Of a stretch of DNA of 64,000 nt, positions 27,875 to 35,909 are shown one piece after another (position 1 is the stretch's first letter; every line of letters starts with the position of its first letter). The stretch lies in NCBI RefSeq assembly GCF_035818475.1, contig NZ_JAYMGV010000001.1, positions 1,674,001 through 1,738,000 of the forward strand, written 5' to 3'. Made by a program: the position numbers and the translations under genes. Source of the DNA: Cognatitamlana sp035818475 (GTDB taxonomy: Bacteria > Bacteroidota > Bacteroidia > Flavobacteriales > Flavobacteriaceae). The notes below the pieces were generated by a model. It saw only the letters and a list, made by a program, of their open reading frames with translations. It did not search any database and had not been told where the DNA came from.

Positions 27875-29092
27875 ATGACATATCAAGATACACTTGATTG
27901 GTTGTTTTCACAACTTCCAATGTATCAAAGACAAGGTAAATCAGCTTATAAGGCAGATCTATCCAATACCATAATATTAGCAAAACATTTAAATAACCCG
28001 GAGCTCCATTTTAAATCGGTTCATGTTGCCGGAACTAATGGAAAAGGCTCTAGCAGTCATATGTTGGCCTCGGTGTTACAGGAGGCCGGATATAAGGTTG
28101 GCCTTTATACCTCACCACATTTAAAGGATTTCAGGGAGCGTATTAAAATCAATGGAAAGTCCATTAGTAAACAATTTGTAATTGGTTTTATTAAGCGTCA
28201 TAAGTCTTTTTTTGAGGAACATCAGCTGTCTTTTTTTGAAATGACTGTAGGTATGGCTTTTGAATATTTTTCAAAGCAGCATGTGGATATAGCTATTATT
28301 GAAGTAGGGCTAGGAGGGCGGTTGGATTCTACAAATATTATAAGCCCGGAAGTATCGGTGATTACCAATATAGGTTTGGATCATACCCAGTTTTTAGGAG
28401 ATACATTAAAAGCCATAGCCTATGAGAAAGGTGGGATTATTAAGCCTCATGTGCCTGTAGTTATTGGAGAAACTCAAAAAGAGACTAAAGTAGTTTTTAC
28501 TAGTTTGGCAAAAAAAAGTGAATCAAAGCTTGTTTTTGCAGACCAGGAAGTCAATCAGGCTTACGAGTCCGATTTGGCAGGGAGCTATCAATCCAAGAAT
28601 GTAAAAACAGTTATTCAAACCGTTAAGGAACTTAAAGCAAAGGGGTTTAAGATTTCTGAGCAGCAGTTAAGAACAGGATTGCTGCATGTGGTAAAAAACA
28701 CTGGGTTATTGGGGCGTTGGCAAGTTTTAAATACGCAGCCTAAAGTAGTTTGTGATACAGGGCATAACCGGGAAGGACTAACCTATGTTATGAAACAGTT
28801 GTCCAATGAGACATATAATGAACTACATATTGTATTTGGGGTTGTTAATGATAAAGATTTAGATTCCATTGTCGACCTGTTGCCTAAGGAAGCTATATAC
28901 TATTTCTGTAAACCCAATATTTCAAGGGGACTGGAGGCTGATAAATTAAAAAAAGTATTTGGTGTCCATAATTTGTGTGGAGCGTCCTATGGTTCTGTTA
29001 ATGAAGCTTATAATGCGGCATTAAAAAACGCAAATTCAAACGATCTTATTTTTATAGGCGGAAGTACCTTTGTTGTAGCAGAAATAATTTAA
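27875..29092 (+). CDS. folC: Bifunctional folylpolyglutamate/dihydrofolate synthase
   Basis: A 405-residue Mur-ligase-fold enzyme. It has the folate motif HVAGTNGKGSSSHMLASVL (P-loop at about 47-56), LYTSPHLKDFRERI, IIEVGLGGRLDSTN, TNIGLDHTQFLGDT and CDTGHNREGL. It adds glutamate to dihydropteroate or folates using ATP. It starts 3 bp after the TonB-like gene. Length is normal for FolC. Confidence 0.93.
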   Translation: MTYQDTLDWLFSQLPMYQRQGKSAYKADLSNTIILAKHLNNPELHFKSVHVAGTNGKGSSSHMLASVLQEAGYKVGLYTSPHLKDFRERIKINGKSISKQFVIGFIKRHKSFFEEHQLSFFEMTVGMAFEYFSKQHVDIAIIEVGLGGRLDSTNIISPEVSVITNIGLDHTQFLGDTLKAIAYEKGGIIKPHVPVVIGETQKETKVVFTSLAKKSESKLVFADQEVNQAYESDLAGSYQSKNVKTVIQTVKELKAKGFKISEQQLRTGLLHVVKNTGLLGRWQVLNTQPKVVCDTGHNREGLTYVMKQLSNETYNELHIVFGVVNDKDLDSIVDLLPKEAIYYFCKPNISRGLEADKLKKVFGVHNLCGASYGSVNEAYNAALKNANSNDLIFIGGSTFVVAEII

Positions 29093-29110
29093 ATTTTTTT
29101 CAAAAAAGTT

Positions 29111-29140
29111 TTTGCAATATTAAAAACTAGGTTATATTTG
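29111..29140 (+). promoter_or_regulatory. Promoter of tRNA-Val
   Basis: TTTG (29111-29114), 18 bases, then TATATTTG (29133-29140) matches the Bacteroidota -33/-7 consensus. The tRNA begins 16 bp after the -7 box. Confidence 0.7.
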
Positions 29141-29156
29141 CACCTCCTAATAATTA

Positions 29157-29231
29157 GGGCGCGTAGCTCAGTTGGTTCAGAGCACTTGGTTTACACCCAA
29201 GGGGTCAGGGGTTCGAATCCCTTCGCGCCCA
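29157..29231 (+). tRNA. tRNA-Val (anticodon TAC)
   Basis: A 75-base cloverleaf: acceptor GGGCGCG pairs with CGCGCCC (29224-29230), D arm GCTC...GAGC, anticodon stem CTTGG/CCAAG with loop TTTACAC (anticodon TAC, valine codons GUA/GUG), T arm with GGTTCGAATCC. Discriminator base A at 29231; CCA is not encoded. Its own promoter and terminator flank it. Confidence 0.96.
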
Positions 29232-29233
29232 CA

Positions 29234-29261
29234 AGGCTTCCAGAAACGGAAGCCTTTTTTT
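29234..29261 (+). terminator. Rho-independent terminator of tRNA-Val
   Basis: An 8-bp perfect stem AGGCTTCC/GGAAGCCT with loop AGAAAC, followed by seven Ts. Confidence 0.9.
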
Positions 29262-29432
29262 GTATGTCTAAGTTTTACATCTACATATTGTTTTCAAAAG
29301 CATTGGACAAATAAAAAAAATCTCAGAGGTGAATTTTATGTTTCCATATAATCCTGCTATTGAATTAAAACATATTTTTTAGTATTATTTTCTGTTCGTT
29401 TTAAAAACCCTTTAGACTTGTAAGTATTATTG

Positions 29433-29440
29433 TATATTTG
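29433..29440 (+). promoter_or_regulatory. Candidate -7 box reading into the cassette array
   Basis: TATATTTG fits TAnnTTTG. It stands just before the first cassette boundary (29487), like the common promoter of an integron. The nearest TTG (29418-29420) is only 12 bases upstream, too close for the usual spacing, so support is limited to the -7 element. The rest of 29262-29510 contains no gene I can support. Confidence 0.35.
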
Positions 29441-29455
29441 AGTGTATATATAGTA

Positions 29456-29483
29456 AGAATAAACACACTAGTGTGTTTATTCT
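29456..29483. repeat. 28-bp perfect palindrome at the left end of the array
   Basis: AGAATAAACACACT followed immediately by its exact reverse complement. It lies 3 bp before the first cassette boundary GTTAGCC (29487). In RNA it would form a long hairpin without a T tract, so a simple terminator is not clearly indicated. The arm resembles the GTGTAAGAATA arms of the site at 38289-38404 and may be a collapsed recombination site. Confidence 0.75.
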
Positions 29484-29510
29484 ATTGTTAGCCATAATTC
29501 GTAAAACTAA

Positions 29511-30011
29511 ATGAGGATAAAAAATACAGATATAACTATAAAAACAATAGGTTGGTTACAAATAATTGGTGGGGTAACTGGTATAGGACTGATGGCGTAT
29601 TTAATGTTAAATACTGGAGAAATTAATGGAGCTATACTTTTCATTTTATTGACAGGACTCACTTTATTTATATTTTCTGTATATGCTGGAAAAAATATAT
29701 TGGGTAAAAAGACTAAAAAAACTGGAATTATATTATCTATTGTAAATCAAATTCTACAGATAATACAGTTTGATATTGATGGAAATGGAATTAGCTATAG
29801 CTCTGGAATCAGATTCCTTTTAGGACTTAAAAATGATAGTTTGAATTTTGATTTTGGTATAATTACATCTAATTTCAATATGTCAATTAATACTGATTCA
29901 ACCGACTTTGAGCTTATGATAAATATTGTAGCTTTAATTTTAGCTGTTATACTTATTGATATTTTAAAAGAAGTTAAAAATAAAAAAACTATGGCTAACA
30001 ATGTGTCATAG
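29511..30011 (+). CDS. Small membrane protein (cassette 1)
   Basis: A 166-residue protein with four hydrophobic segments (about residues 13-30, 40-57, 65-100 region and 135-155) and no family motif I recognise. It starts 24 bp into cassette 1. Its last residues NNVS and stop codon are encoded by the left end of the recombination-like site at 29993, so the native C-terminus is set by the site. Probably a small inner-membrane protein; function unknown. Confidence 0.65.
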   Translation: MRIKNTDITIKTIGWLQIIGGVTGIGLMAYLMLNTGEINGAILFILLTGLTLFIFSVYAGKNILGKKTKKTGIILSIVNQILQIIQFDIDGNGISYSSGIRFLLGLKNDSLNFDFGIITSNFNMSINTDSTDFELMINIVALILAVILIDILKEVKNKKTMANNVS

Positions 30012-30187
30012 TTCATGCTCCATCTTTGTTGTGACTCGAATTAAATAGCTGATTTGGATATCGGCAATACATTTTTTGTTAAGTTTAGGCTTGAAATAAA
30101 ACAAAACGCACAAAAAAGTATTACCTCGTGCCAGCTTGAAGGTTGTTGATCTTCTTCACGCACGAAACCATACACGAGACGTTGTGC
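29993..30187 (+). repeat. attC-like site 1
   Basis: Left core GGCTAAC (29993-29999), right core GTTGTGC (30181-30187), about 195 bp. Just inside the cores the arms pair partly: GTGTCATAG with CATACACGAG, and TTCATGC with GCACGAA. The interior holds no gene I can support. Confidence 0.6.
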
Positions 30188-30224
30188 AACATTTGAACAA
30201 ACCACCCAAACCATCCTAAAATAT

Positions 30225-30753
30225 ATGTTTACACCAATTTTAAGAGTAATTCTCGTCATGTTTAGCTTAATAACAGCTGCATACTTTTACTCAAAAGAGG
30301 ATTTTGCAAATATGTCAATGATGCTAATTGCTGGTGGGCTTTTCATTTATGGATATTTCAAATACGGAACTGTTTATGCTGCTTTTCAGCAAATGAAAAA
30401 GGATAATATAAAAAAAAGCTGAAGAACTAATTTCTAAAATTAAAAATCCTGACAAACTGACTAAAGGACACAAAAGCTATTATTATTTCACAACTGGAAT
30501 TATTGCTTTAGAGAAAAAAGAATATGAAAAAAGTCATTCTGATTTAACTCAAGCTTTGAGGATAGGTTTAAGAACTGAAAATGACAAATCAATTGTGTTA
30601 TTGAATTTGGCCAATATTGAGCTCTTAAAAAAGAACTATAATGAAGCGAATAAATATATTAAAAAAGTTAGAAGACTTGATTTAAAACCATTAGTTGAAT
30701 CAGAGGCTAATCGTATTGAAAATGAAATAAACGTTGCACAACACAATGTATAA
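30225..30753 (+). pseudogene. Frameshifted TPR-like membrane protein (cassette 2)
   Basis: Two reading frames read as one protein if a single A is removed from the run of eight As at 30410-30417. The first frame (30225-30422) gives two membrane segments and QQMKKDNIKK. The second (from about 30418 to 30753) gives AEELISKIKNPDKL, then a TPR-like helix pair ending in NVAQHNV. The joined product is about 175 residues. The upstream frame stops at TGA (30420), two bases after the run. The break could be a true mutation, slippage at the homopolymer, or an assembly error. The stop codon lies in the left end of site 2. Confidence 0.7.
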
Positions 30754-30869
30754 TTCATTGCTAGTACTCACCTACTTACGAAAATTCTCGTGGATTTTCT
30801 ATTCGGTTTGTATTTGCTAAATTAGTTGCTGAAACACGCAACGAAATAATACACACACACATGTTGGCA
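30736..30869 (+). repeat. attC-like site 2
   Basis: Left core GCACAAC (30736-30742), right core GTTGGCA (30863-30869), 134 bp. Arms TGTATAATTCATTGC and its near reverse complement GCAACGAAATAATACA pair well. An apical hairpin GAAAATTC/GGATTTTC lies at 30780-30799. The left half is nearly the same as that of site 6 (35726). Confidence 0.7.
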
Positions 30870-30890
30870 GTAATTAAAACAATCTAAGAA

Positions 30891-31796
30891 ATGAAAAACC
30901 TCGTAATTAAATTCTCAGTATTGCTGTCTGTAATATTTTTAAGTGCTTGTAAAACTGTAAATTCCAATGCAAAAGAAAATGATTCTTTGACAATAGAAAA
31001 CCCATATCTTGGTCAAAAACCACCAGGATTAACTCCTATACCATTTGCTCCAGGTCTTGTGTCTACAGAAATTTATGAATACGATGGTGCATTTACCCCA
31101 GATATGAAGGCATTTTATTTTATTAGAAGAGGAGAAGAAAATAAAACATCAGCTTTTTACGAATACAAATACAATGAAGTTAATGGGATGTGGGAAAAAT
31201 CAGAAGTAGCATCTCCATGGATAGGGCGACCAGTAATATCTCCAGACGGAGAAACCATGCATTTAGGTGATAGATATCTAAAAAGAACAGAATCTGGATG
31301 GTCCGAATTACAGAATCTTGAACCTCCTACTGTAAGTAATGATTCTATGTATATTATGCGGCTTTCATCATCAGTAAATGGCACCTATTATTTTGACACC
31401 TATAAAGAGAATGATTCAACTTTTCCAATTCGCTATTCACGTTTGATAGATGGAAAGTATGAAGAACCTATAGCTTTGCCCAAAGCAATAAACACAGGAT
31501 CTTTTTTAAGCCATCCTTTTATAGCTCCAGATGAATCGTATTTGTTATTTGATGCTGAAAGAGAAGATGGTTTTGGCGAATCTGATATTTATATCAGTTT
31601 TAAACAAAAAGATGGCACTTGGGGTAATGGAATTAATTTGGGAGATAAAATAAACACTAACGCTTGGGAAGCTTCTGCAAGTATAACGCCAGATGGTAAA
31701 TACCTTTTCTTTAGTAGAAATGTAGGTTCAGACGATTTTGAAAATGTAGATATTTTTTGGGTAAGTACAAAGCTTTTAGAAAAACTAAGGCAATAA
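30891..31796 (+). CDS. PD40/TolB-like beta-propeller lipoprotein (cassette 3)
   Basis: A 301-residue lipoprotein (lipobox FLSACK, Cys20). Motifs such as YDGAFTPDMKAFYFIRRG, PVISPDGETMHLGD, HPFIAPDESYLLFDAERE and ASITPDGKYLFFSRN are PD40/WD40-like beta-propeller repeats. Such domains bind proteins or glycans at the cell envelope; a binding partner is not evident. It is the only gene of its cassette, beginning 28 bp after the unit start. Confidence 0.8.
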   Translation: MKNLVIKFSVLLSVIFLSACKTVNSNAKENDSLTIENPYLGQKPPGLTPIPFAPGLVSTEIYEYDGAFTPDMKAFYFIRRGEENKTSAFYEYKYNEVNGMWEKSEVASPWIGRPVISPDGETMHLGDRYLKRTESGWSELQNLEPPTVSNDSMYIMRLSSSVNGTYYFDTYKENDSTFPIRYSRLIDGKYEEPIALPKAINTGSFLSHPFIAPDESYLLFDAEREDGFGESDIYISFKQKDGTWGNGINLGDKINTNAWEASASITPDGKYLFFSRNVGSDDFENVDIFWVSTKLLEKLRQ

Positions 31797-31808
31797 AACA
31801 AAAACTAC

Positions 31809-32037
31809 TGCCAACTACGGGTCTTATGAAAAGCACTAGCCCAGTTCCTCAAAGTTAATATCTTTATTTTTTTAGTGAACTTTAAAGATATTCGACTTAC
31901 TGCTTTTTCATCGATGCTAAAGATAATTGCTTGGTTTTTGCCTACTAGGAGAATCCTGCGGATTTTCCTATGGTTCGTTCTATTTTTATTAAGTTAGTTT
32001 CTTAATCACGCAACTATCCTTACACTAACCGTTAGGC
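31809..32037 (+). repeat. attC-like site 3
   Basis: Left core TGCCAAC (31809-31815), right core GTTAGGC (32031-32037; this one fits GTTRRRY exactly). It includes a short form (31822-31919) of the long repeat seen in sites 5 and 7, and an apical hairpin AGGAGAATCC/GGATTTTCCT at 31947-31969. Its right half is repeated as half-site 4. Confidence 0.65.
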
Positions 32038-32051
32038 AACATACTGAAAAT

Positions 32052-32444
32052 ATGACGAATTTTAAATATAAGAAAAGCAAAAGACCATTTCAACCTATTG
32101 GGATAATATTGTTTTTTATATTATTGAATTCTTGTGCGTGTATTGAACCAAACAGTAAAAAAGGACAAGAACAAGCGCGAGTATGGATTTCAAAGAACCC
32201 AAAAAAGTATAAAATGGTTAATCCAGAAAACCGAAATATAAGGACAGATGTATTTTATAAAAGTTTAGGTTATGCCTATAATGAAAATGATAACTCATAT
32301 ACATATAATAAGGAAATTCCGAAATATATGAAACCAGAAGATTATCAACAATTTACACATTATTATAGATTCTATAATTCTGGAACTGCTTTTACGTTTT
32401 CAAAAAAAATCAATGATACCATTTTTGTTAAGTTAGTGGCTTAA
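32052..32444 (+). CDS. Lipoprotein, C-terminus probably cut by a half-site (cassette 4)
   Basis: A 130-residue protein with lipobox FILLNSC (Cys28) and no known domain. The last residues IFVKLVA and the stop are encoded by DNA that matches the right half of site 3 (32421-32473 versus 31982-32034), not by coding sequence. The left half of the expected site is missing. So the gene has probably lost its 3' end in a deletion that fused it to the half-site. Original length and function are unknown. Confidence 0.6.
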   Translation: MTNFKYKKSKRPFQPIGIILFFILLNSCACIEPNSKKGQEQARVWISKNPKKYKMVNPENRNIRTDVFYKSLGYAYNENDNSYTYNKEIPKYMKPEDYQQFTHYYRFYNSGTAFTFSKKINDTIFVKLVA

Positions 32445-32476
32445 CCACGCAACTATCCTTACACAAACCGTTAGCA
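32421..32476 (+). repeat. Right half of attC-like site 4 (left half lost)
   Basis: About 50 of 54 bases match the right half of site 3, ending in core GTTAGCA (32470-32476). No left core or left arm precedes it. Confidence 0.65.
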
Positions 32477-32531
32477 ACAAGACTATAAAGCTACTGCTCT
32501 ATTCAAAAAACATTCACCTTTAAATTATATT

Positions 32532-32568
32532 CTGTAAAATGACTTCACATTCCTGTAAAATGACTTCA
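32532..32568 (+). promoter_or_regulatory. Tandem 16-bp direct repeats, candidate AraC-family operator
   Basis: CTGTAAAATGACTTCA occurs at 32532-32547 and again, unchanged, at 32553-32568. The spacing is 21 bp, two DNA turns, as in AraC-type tandem half-sites. The second copy ends about 20 bp before the -7 box TAATTTTG at 32589-32596 and would cover the -33 region, where no TTG is present. The AraC-family regulator encoded at 33573-34490 in the same cassette is the likely binder. Confidence 0.65.
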
Positions 32569-32588
32569 TCAAATAATATCATCGAATA

Positions 32589-32596
32589 TAATTTTG
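32589..32596 (+). promoter_or_regulatory. -7 box of the SDR gene
   Basis: TAATTTTG fits TAnnTTTG and lies 28 bp before the ATG at 32625. No consensus -33 element is seen, consistent with activator dependence. Confidence 0.5.
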
Positions 32597-32624
32597 TGTA
32601 ATAAATTAAAAACAAAAGAAAGTT

Positions 32625-33392
32625 ATGACAGAATTTGAGAAATCAGCAATCATTACAGGTGGTGGTACAGGAATGGGAGCAGCCACAGCCAAAAGATTAG
32701 TACAAGATGGTTGGAACGTAACCATTTTTGGACGTAGGGAAGCTAAACTTGAAGAAGTGGTAGCAGAGATATCTAAACCTGATAAAACACTTGCGGTACA
32801 AGGAGACGTTACCAATCGTGATGATGTTCAAAAACTAATTGATGCTCACATGACCAAGTTTGGTCGTTTAGATGGGCTTGTTAATAATGCGGCAATAGTT
32901 GCAGGTGGTCCCATTGGAGATGTAACTATTGAAACTTGGAAACAGGTAATGGCTATCAACGTGGAAGGTGTGTTTAATACGATAAATATGTCTATTGAGC
33001 ATTTGAAAAAAGTAGGTGGATCAATTGTTAATGTATCCTCTGTGTCTGGTGTGCGTGGCGATTGGAACTTTAGTCCATACTGTGCCTCTAAGGGAGCGGT
33101 AACTAATTTTACTCACTCCTTAGCTCTTGAATTAGGAGCGCAAGGTGTACGTATTAATGCTGTAGCTCCTAGTTTAACAGATACAGATATGGCTACATTT
33201 GTAACCGAAAGCGAAGAAATGATGGCAAAGGTTAGAAATCGTTTGCCATTAGGTAGAGCAGCTAGACCAGAAGAAATTGCTGCTCCAATCGCGTTTCTAA
33301 TGAGTGATGATGCCAGTTTTATTAATGGAGCAATTTTACCTGTTGATGGAGGTGTAATGGCTTCAAACGGACAACCAAATTTTATAGGATAG
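32625..33392 (+). CDS. SDR-family oxidoreductase (cassette 5)
   Basis: A 255-residue classical short-chain dehydrogenase: cofactor loop TGGGTGMGAA (11-20), NNAA (87-90), catalytic Ser139 in NVSSV, Tyr152 and Lys156 in YCASK, and a C-terminal NGAILPVDGG. GRREAK after strand 2 suggests NADP(H). The substrate is unknown. It is preceded by tandem repeats and a -7 box and followed, past a hairpin, by an AraC regulator inside the same cassette, so it is probably induced by a ligand of that regulator. Confidence 0.88.
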   Translation: MTEFEKSAIITGGGTGMGAATAKRLVQDGWNVTIFGRREAKLEEVVAEISKPDKTLAVQGDVTNRDDVQKLIDAHMTKFGRLDGLVNNAAIVAGGPIGDVTIETWKQVMAINVEGVFNTINMSIEHLKKVGGSIVNVSSVSGVRGDWNFSPYCASKGAVTNFTHSLALELGAQGVRINAVAPSLTDTDMATFVTESEEMMAKVRNRLPLGRAARPEEIAAPIAFLMSDDASFINGAILPVDGGVMASNGQPNFIG

Positions 33393-33416
33393 AAAAATCA
33401 CTATTTATCTAAAAAA

Positions 33417-33450
33417 CTCACAGTCTTAACATGAAAATTAAGGCTGTGAG
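33417..33450. terminator. Hairpin between SDR and AraC genes
   Basis: Stem CTCACAGTCTTAA / TTAAGGCTGTGAG (12 of 13 pairs, eight-base loop). Downstream on the plus strand there is no T tract; six As precede it, so it has a U tract only in the minus direction. It may weaken read-through into the regulator gene or protect the SDR mRNA end. Confidence 0.5.
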
Positions 33451-33572
33451 GCTATTAAAAATATACTTTATCAAATAGTAATTATCTTAAGTTAAATTAA
33501 GGATACTTAATACTTCTTATTTTGAATATATTTAAAGGGTTAAAGAAAAGCATTAACTTAGAATGTTAAAAG

Positions 33573-34490
33573 ATGTATATGAGCGAGACAGTTAAAATAA
33601 ATTCTATAAGTAAACTTCATGATTTTTTTGGCTATCCTGATAAACCTACACATCCACTGATTACATTGATAGATTTTTCAAAAATAGATCTAAATACTAT
33701 TAAAAGTGGTACACGAAAAATTTTCAATTTTTATTCTATTGCTCTAAAAAAAGTTAAAGGAGCAGGAGTTATCTATGGGCGAAAAGATTATGATTTTTCC
33801 GAAGCCTCTCTTTTATGTATGGCTCCTGAACAGTTGAGTATTGTAACAGATATTGAAAAAGATGCCTTTATGGAAGGTTGGGGATTGTATTTTCATCCAG
33901 AATTAATTCGCTCCAATCCGCTAAATAATAAAATGAAGGACTATACTTTTTTTTCATACAATACGAACGAGGCTCTACATTTATCCGGTAAAGAAAAAAA
34001 CACCTTGCACTCAGTTCTTCAAACAATTCAAGAGGAATTTAGTGACAAGCTAGATTTTTATAGTCATGATTTAATAGTTTCAAATATTGAAGTTTTACTT
34101 AATTACTGCAATCGTTACTATGGCAGGCAATTTATAACACGTAGTCATCATAGTAAAGGAATTGTATCTCAGTTTGAAAAAGTACTATTCAATTATTTTG
34201 AGTCGAATCAGGCAAAAATGAATGGGTTGCCATCAGTTAAATATTGTGCTGAACAGTTACACTTATCTCCGAATTATCTTGGAGACTTATTAAAACAGGA
34301 AACAGGTAAAAATGCTATTGATCATATTCATTACTACCTCATTGAAAAAGCAAAAAATTTATTATTGAATTCATCCGATTCGATAAGTGAAATCGCCTAT
34401 GATTTAGGGTTTGAACAGCGTCAAAGCTTTAGTAAACTCTTTAAAAAAAAAACAGGAATGAGTCCAAAAGCATATATTAATTCTATGTGA
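33573..34490 (+). CDS. AraC-family transcriptional regulator (cassette 5)
   Basis: A 305-residue protein: N-terminal ligand-binding-type half with aromatic and Pro residues, C-terminal double helix-turn-helix (about residues 205-305) with KYCAEQLHLSPNYLGDLLKQETG and ISEIAYDLGFEQRQSFSKLFKKKTGMSPKAY. This is a complete AraC/XylS DNA-binding domain. The start may also be Met3 (33579). It is 180 bp after the SDR gene in one two-gene cassette of 2.1 kb. Confidence 0.9.
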   Translation: MYMSETVKINSISKLHDFFGYPDKPTHPLITLIDFSKIDLNTIKSGTRKIFNFYSIALKKVKGAGVIYGRKDYDFSEASLLCMAPEQLSIVTDIEKDAFMEGWGLYFHPELIRSNPLNNKMKDYTFFSYNTNEALHLSGKEKNTLHSVLQTIQEEFSDKLDFYSHDLIVSNIEVLLNYCNRYYGRQFITRSHHSKGIVSQFEKVLFNYFESNQAKMNGLPSVKYCAEQLHLSPNYLGDLLKQETGKNAIDHIHYYLIEKAKNLLLNSSDSISEIAYDLGFEQRQSFSKLFKKKTGMSPKAYINSM

Positions 34491-34603
34491 AAAAACGAAT
34501 TTGTAAATTCATTATCAACACCCTACAAATAAATCCTAGACTTAATACTAAGACAAGTTTAAATTAGCTGTAGTAATTAACATATAGAAAATGAATGTCC
34601 AGT

Positions 34604-35201
34604 TGCTAACAACGTATCCTATGAAAAGCACTAGCTCAGTTCCTCAAATTTAATATTTTTACTTAAACCACTTTTCTCTTTTTTGATATAACTTGCTCGA
34701 CATCCTATTTGTGATCGATTCTTGTTCGTCACCAGCATCTGTATGATTATAAGTTATAATAACCTGGTCACTTGCTAAAAAATGTGATACTAAGAATTTA
34801 GTTCACCCACGTTGTTTTGTGATACAGGTTTGTCTACTTTTATTGTGAGCTTTGTTACCTGTTATTATCTATTCCAATACACCAATGACATTTCCAACTT
34901 CGCTTGTGTATGTCAATTCCTATGTATAATTTAGAGGGGGCAGTAATTTGAGTGTTTATATCTTTATTTTTTTAGTGAACTTTAAAGATACTCGACTTAC
35001 TGCTTTTTCATCGATGCTATAATTAATACGGGTTTTGGTGCTTAACCCAAAGTATCGTAATTGTTAACCAAGTCCGCCAAATCTTTTGATTTGGCTTTAA
35101 AAATGAAAAAATAAAACAAAATAAAAAGTTTTGGCTAAGTGCTTAATCGGAAATTAATCTCTTATTTAAGTCCCGCACTAATCATAGCAGAGACATTAGC
35201 A
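34604..35201 (+). repeat. attC-like site 5, enlarged
   Basis: Left core TGCTAAC (34604-34610), right core ATTAGCA (35195-35201, first G of GTT changed to A). Arms CCTATGAAAAGC and GCACTAATCATAGC pair partly. The site is enlarged by an insert of about 305 bp (34657-34961) that site 3 lacks. It fills most of the 720-bp gap between the AraC gene and the next gene; no full gene is seen there. Confidence 0.6.
34617..35027. repeat. Long direct repeat, copy A
   Basis: About 411 bp, nearly identical to copy B at 36458-36874; they differ at scattered positions and by a 6-bp length change near the start. A 98-bp short form lies at 31822-31919. The insert (34657-34961) has no clear terminal inverted repeats. 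On the minus strand a run of 47 codons (34659-34802) is open and ends KREKWFK; in copy B it ends NRKKWLK. Confidence 0.9.
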
Positions 35202-35210
35202 AACATTTGA

Positions 35211-35717
35211 ATGGACATTGATAATCTAATTAAACTAACAGAAAACGATTTAAAAACCGAATTCCTTTTTGATGAATTGGGAATGACTTGGCAAATTAGT
35301 TTCATTCGAATGGTTGGAGGCTCAAAATTCTCTTTTGATTCTGTCGAACAATTTTATTTAAGTCTAATCAGAGTTGTCGAAATGCACACCGATTTAACTT
35401 ATGGGTTATCACTTTGGCAATTCCAAGTTGATTTAAACGAATGGATCAACGGTTTAAAAATTGAAAAAATTGACATCTCTAGTTTTGAAAACAATTTAAA
35501 AGGAGCTTTAGATGAAATTGAGGGATATAAGAATGATTGGACTGAAGGAGATGACCCAAAGTTTAACAAGGAAAACATAATTAAACCTGAACAAATAATA
35601 AATTATTGGAAAATTGAAGAGACAGTTAATCCTCGATTGCCTGTTGGACCGACAGACGGATTTATAGCTGAATCTAATGAATTATATTTTTATATAGAAT
35701 ATCACTATGAATCATAA
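35211..35717 (+). CDS. Hypothetical protein (cassette 6)
   Basis: A 168-residue soluble acidic protein with no signal peptide and no motif I know; the N-terminus reads MDIDNLIKLTENDLKTEF and it contains LSLWQFQVDLNEWINGLK. It fills a single-gene cassette. The unit begins ATTAGCAAACATTT (35195) and ends AAATGTTTGCTAAC (35719), 13 of 14 complementary. Function unknown. Confidence 0.65.
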   Translation: MDIDNLIKLTENDLKTEFLFDELGMTWQISFIRMVGGSKFSFDSVEQFYLSLIRVVEMHTDLTYGLSLWQFQVDLNEWINGLKIEKIDISSFENNLKGALDEIEGYKNDWTEGDDPKFNKENIIKPEQIINYWKIEETVNPRLPVGPTDGFIAESNELYFYIEYHYES

Positions 35718-35725
35718 AAAATGTT

Positions 35726-35856
35726 TGCTAACACTGCGTATAATTCATTGCTAGTACTTTCCTACTTACGAAAACCCTCGCGGATTTTCAGTTTGGTGTG
35801 TACTTGCAAAGTTAAATGCTAACCCACGCAACTACTCATAGCCGAGACCGTAGTCA
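35726..35856 (+). repeat. attC-like site 6
   Basis: Left core TGCTAAC (35726-35732), right core GTAGTCA (35850-35856; departs from GTT). Interior hairpin CGAAAACCC/GGATTTTC at 35769-35789. The left half follows site 2 closely (TATAATTCATTGCTAGTACT). Confidence 0.6.
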
Positions 35857-35860
35857 ATAA

Positions 35861-35892
35861 TTTGAAAATGATTCGATTTTGGTGTATATTTG
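35861..35892 (+). promoter_or_regulatory. Promoter of the toxin-antitoxin pair
   Basis: TTTG (35861-35864), 20 bases, then TATATTTG (35885-35892): a full Bacteroidota promoter 17 bp before the antitoxin ATG. It starts four bases after the cassette boundary, so the unit carries its own promoter. Confidence 0.7.
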
Positions 35893-35909
35893 CATCAAAT
35901 AATAAAGTT

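Noticed and set aside
34659..34802. Minus-strand coding fragment in the long repeat as a real gene
   Set aside because: It is only 47 codons long, lacks a start and sits behind an in-frame TGA; kept as a note on the repeat.
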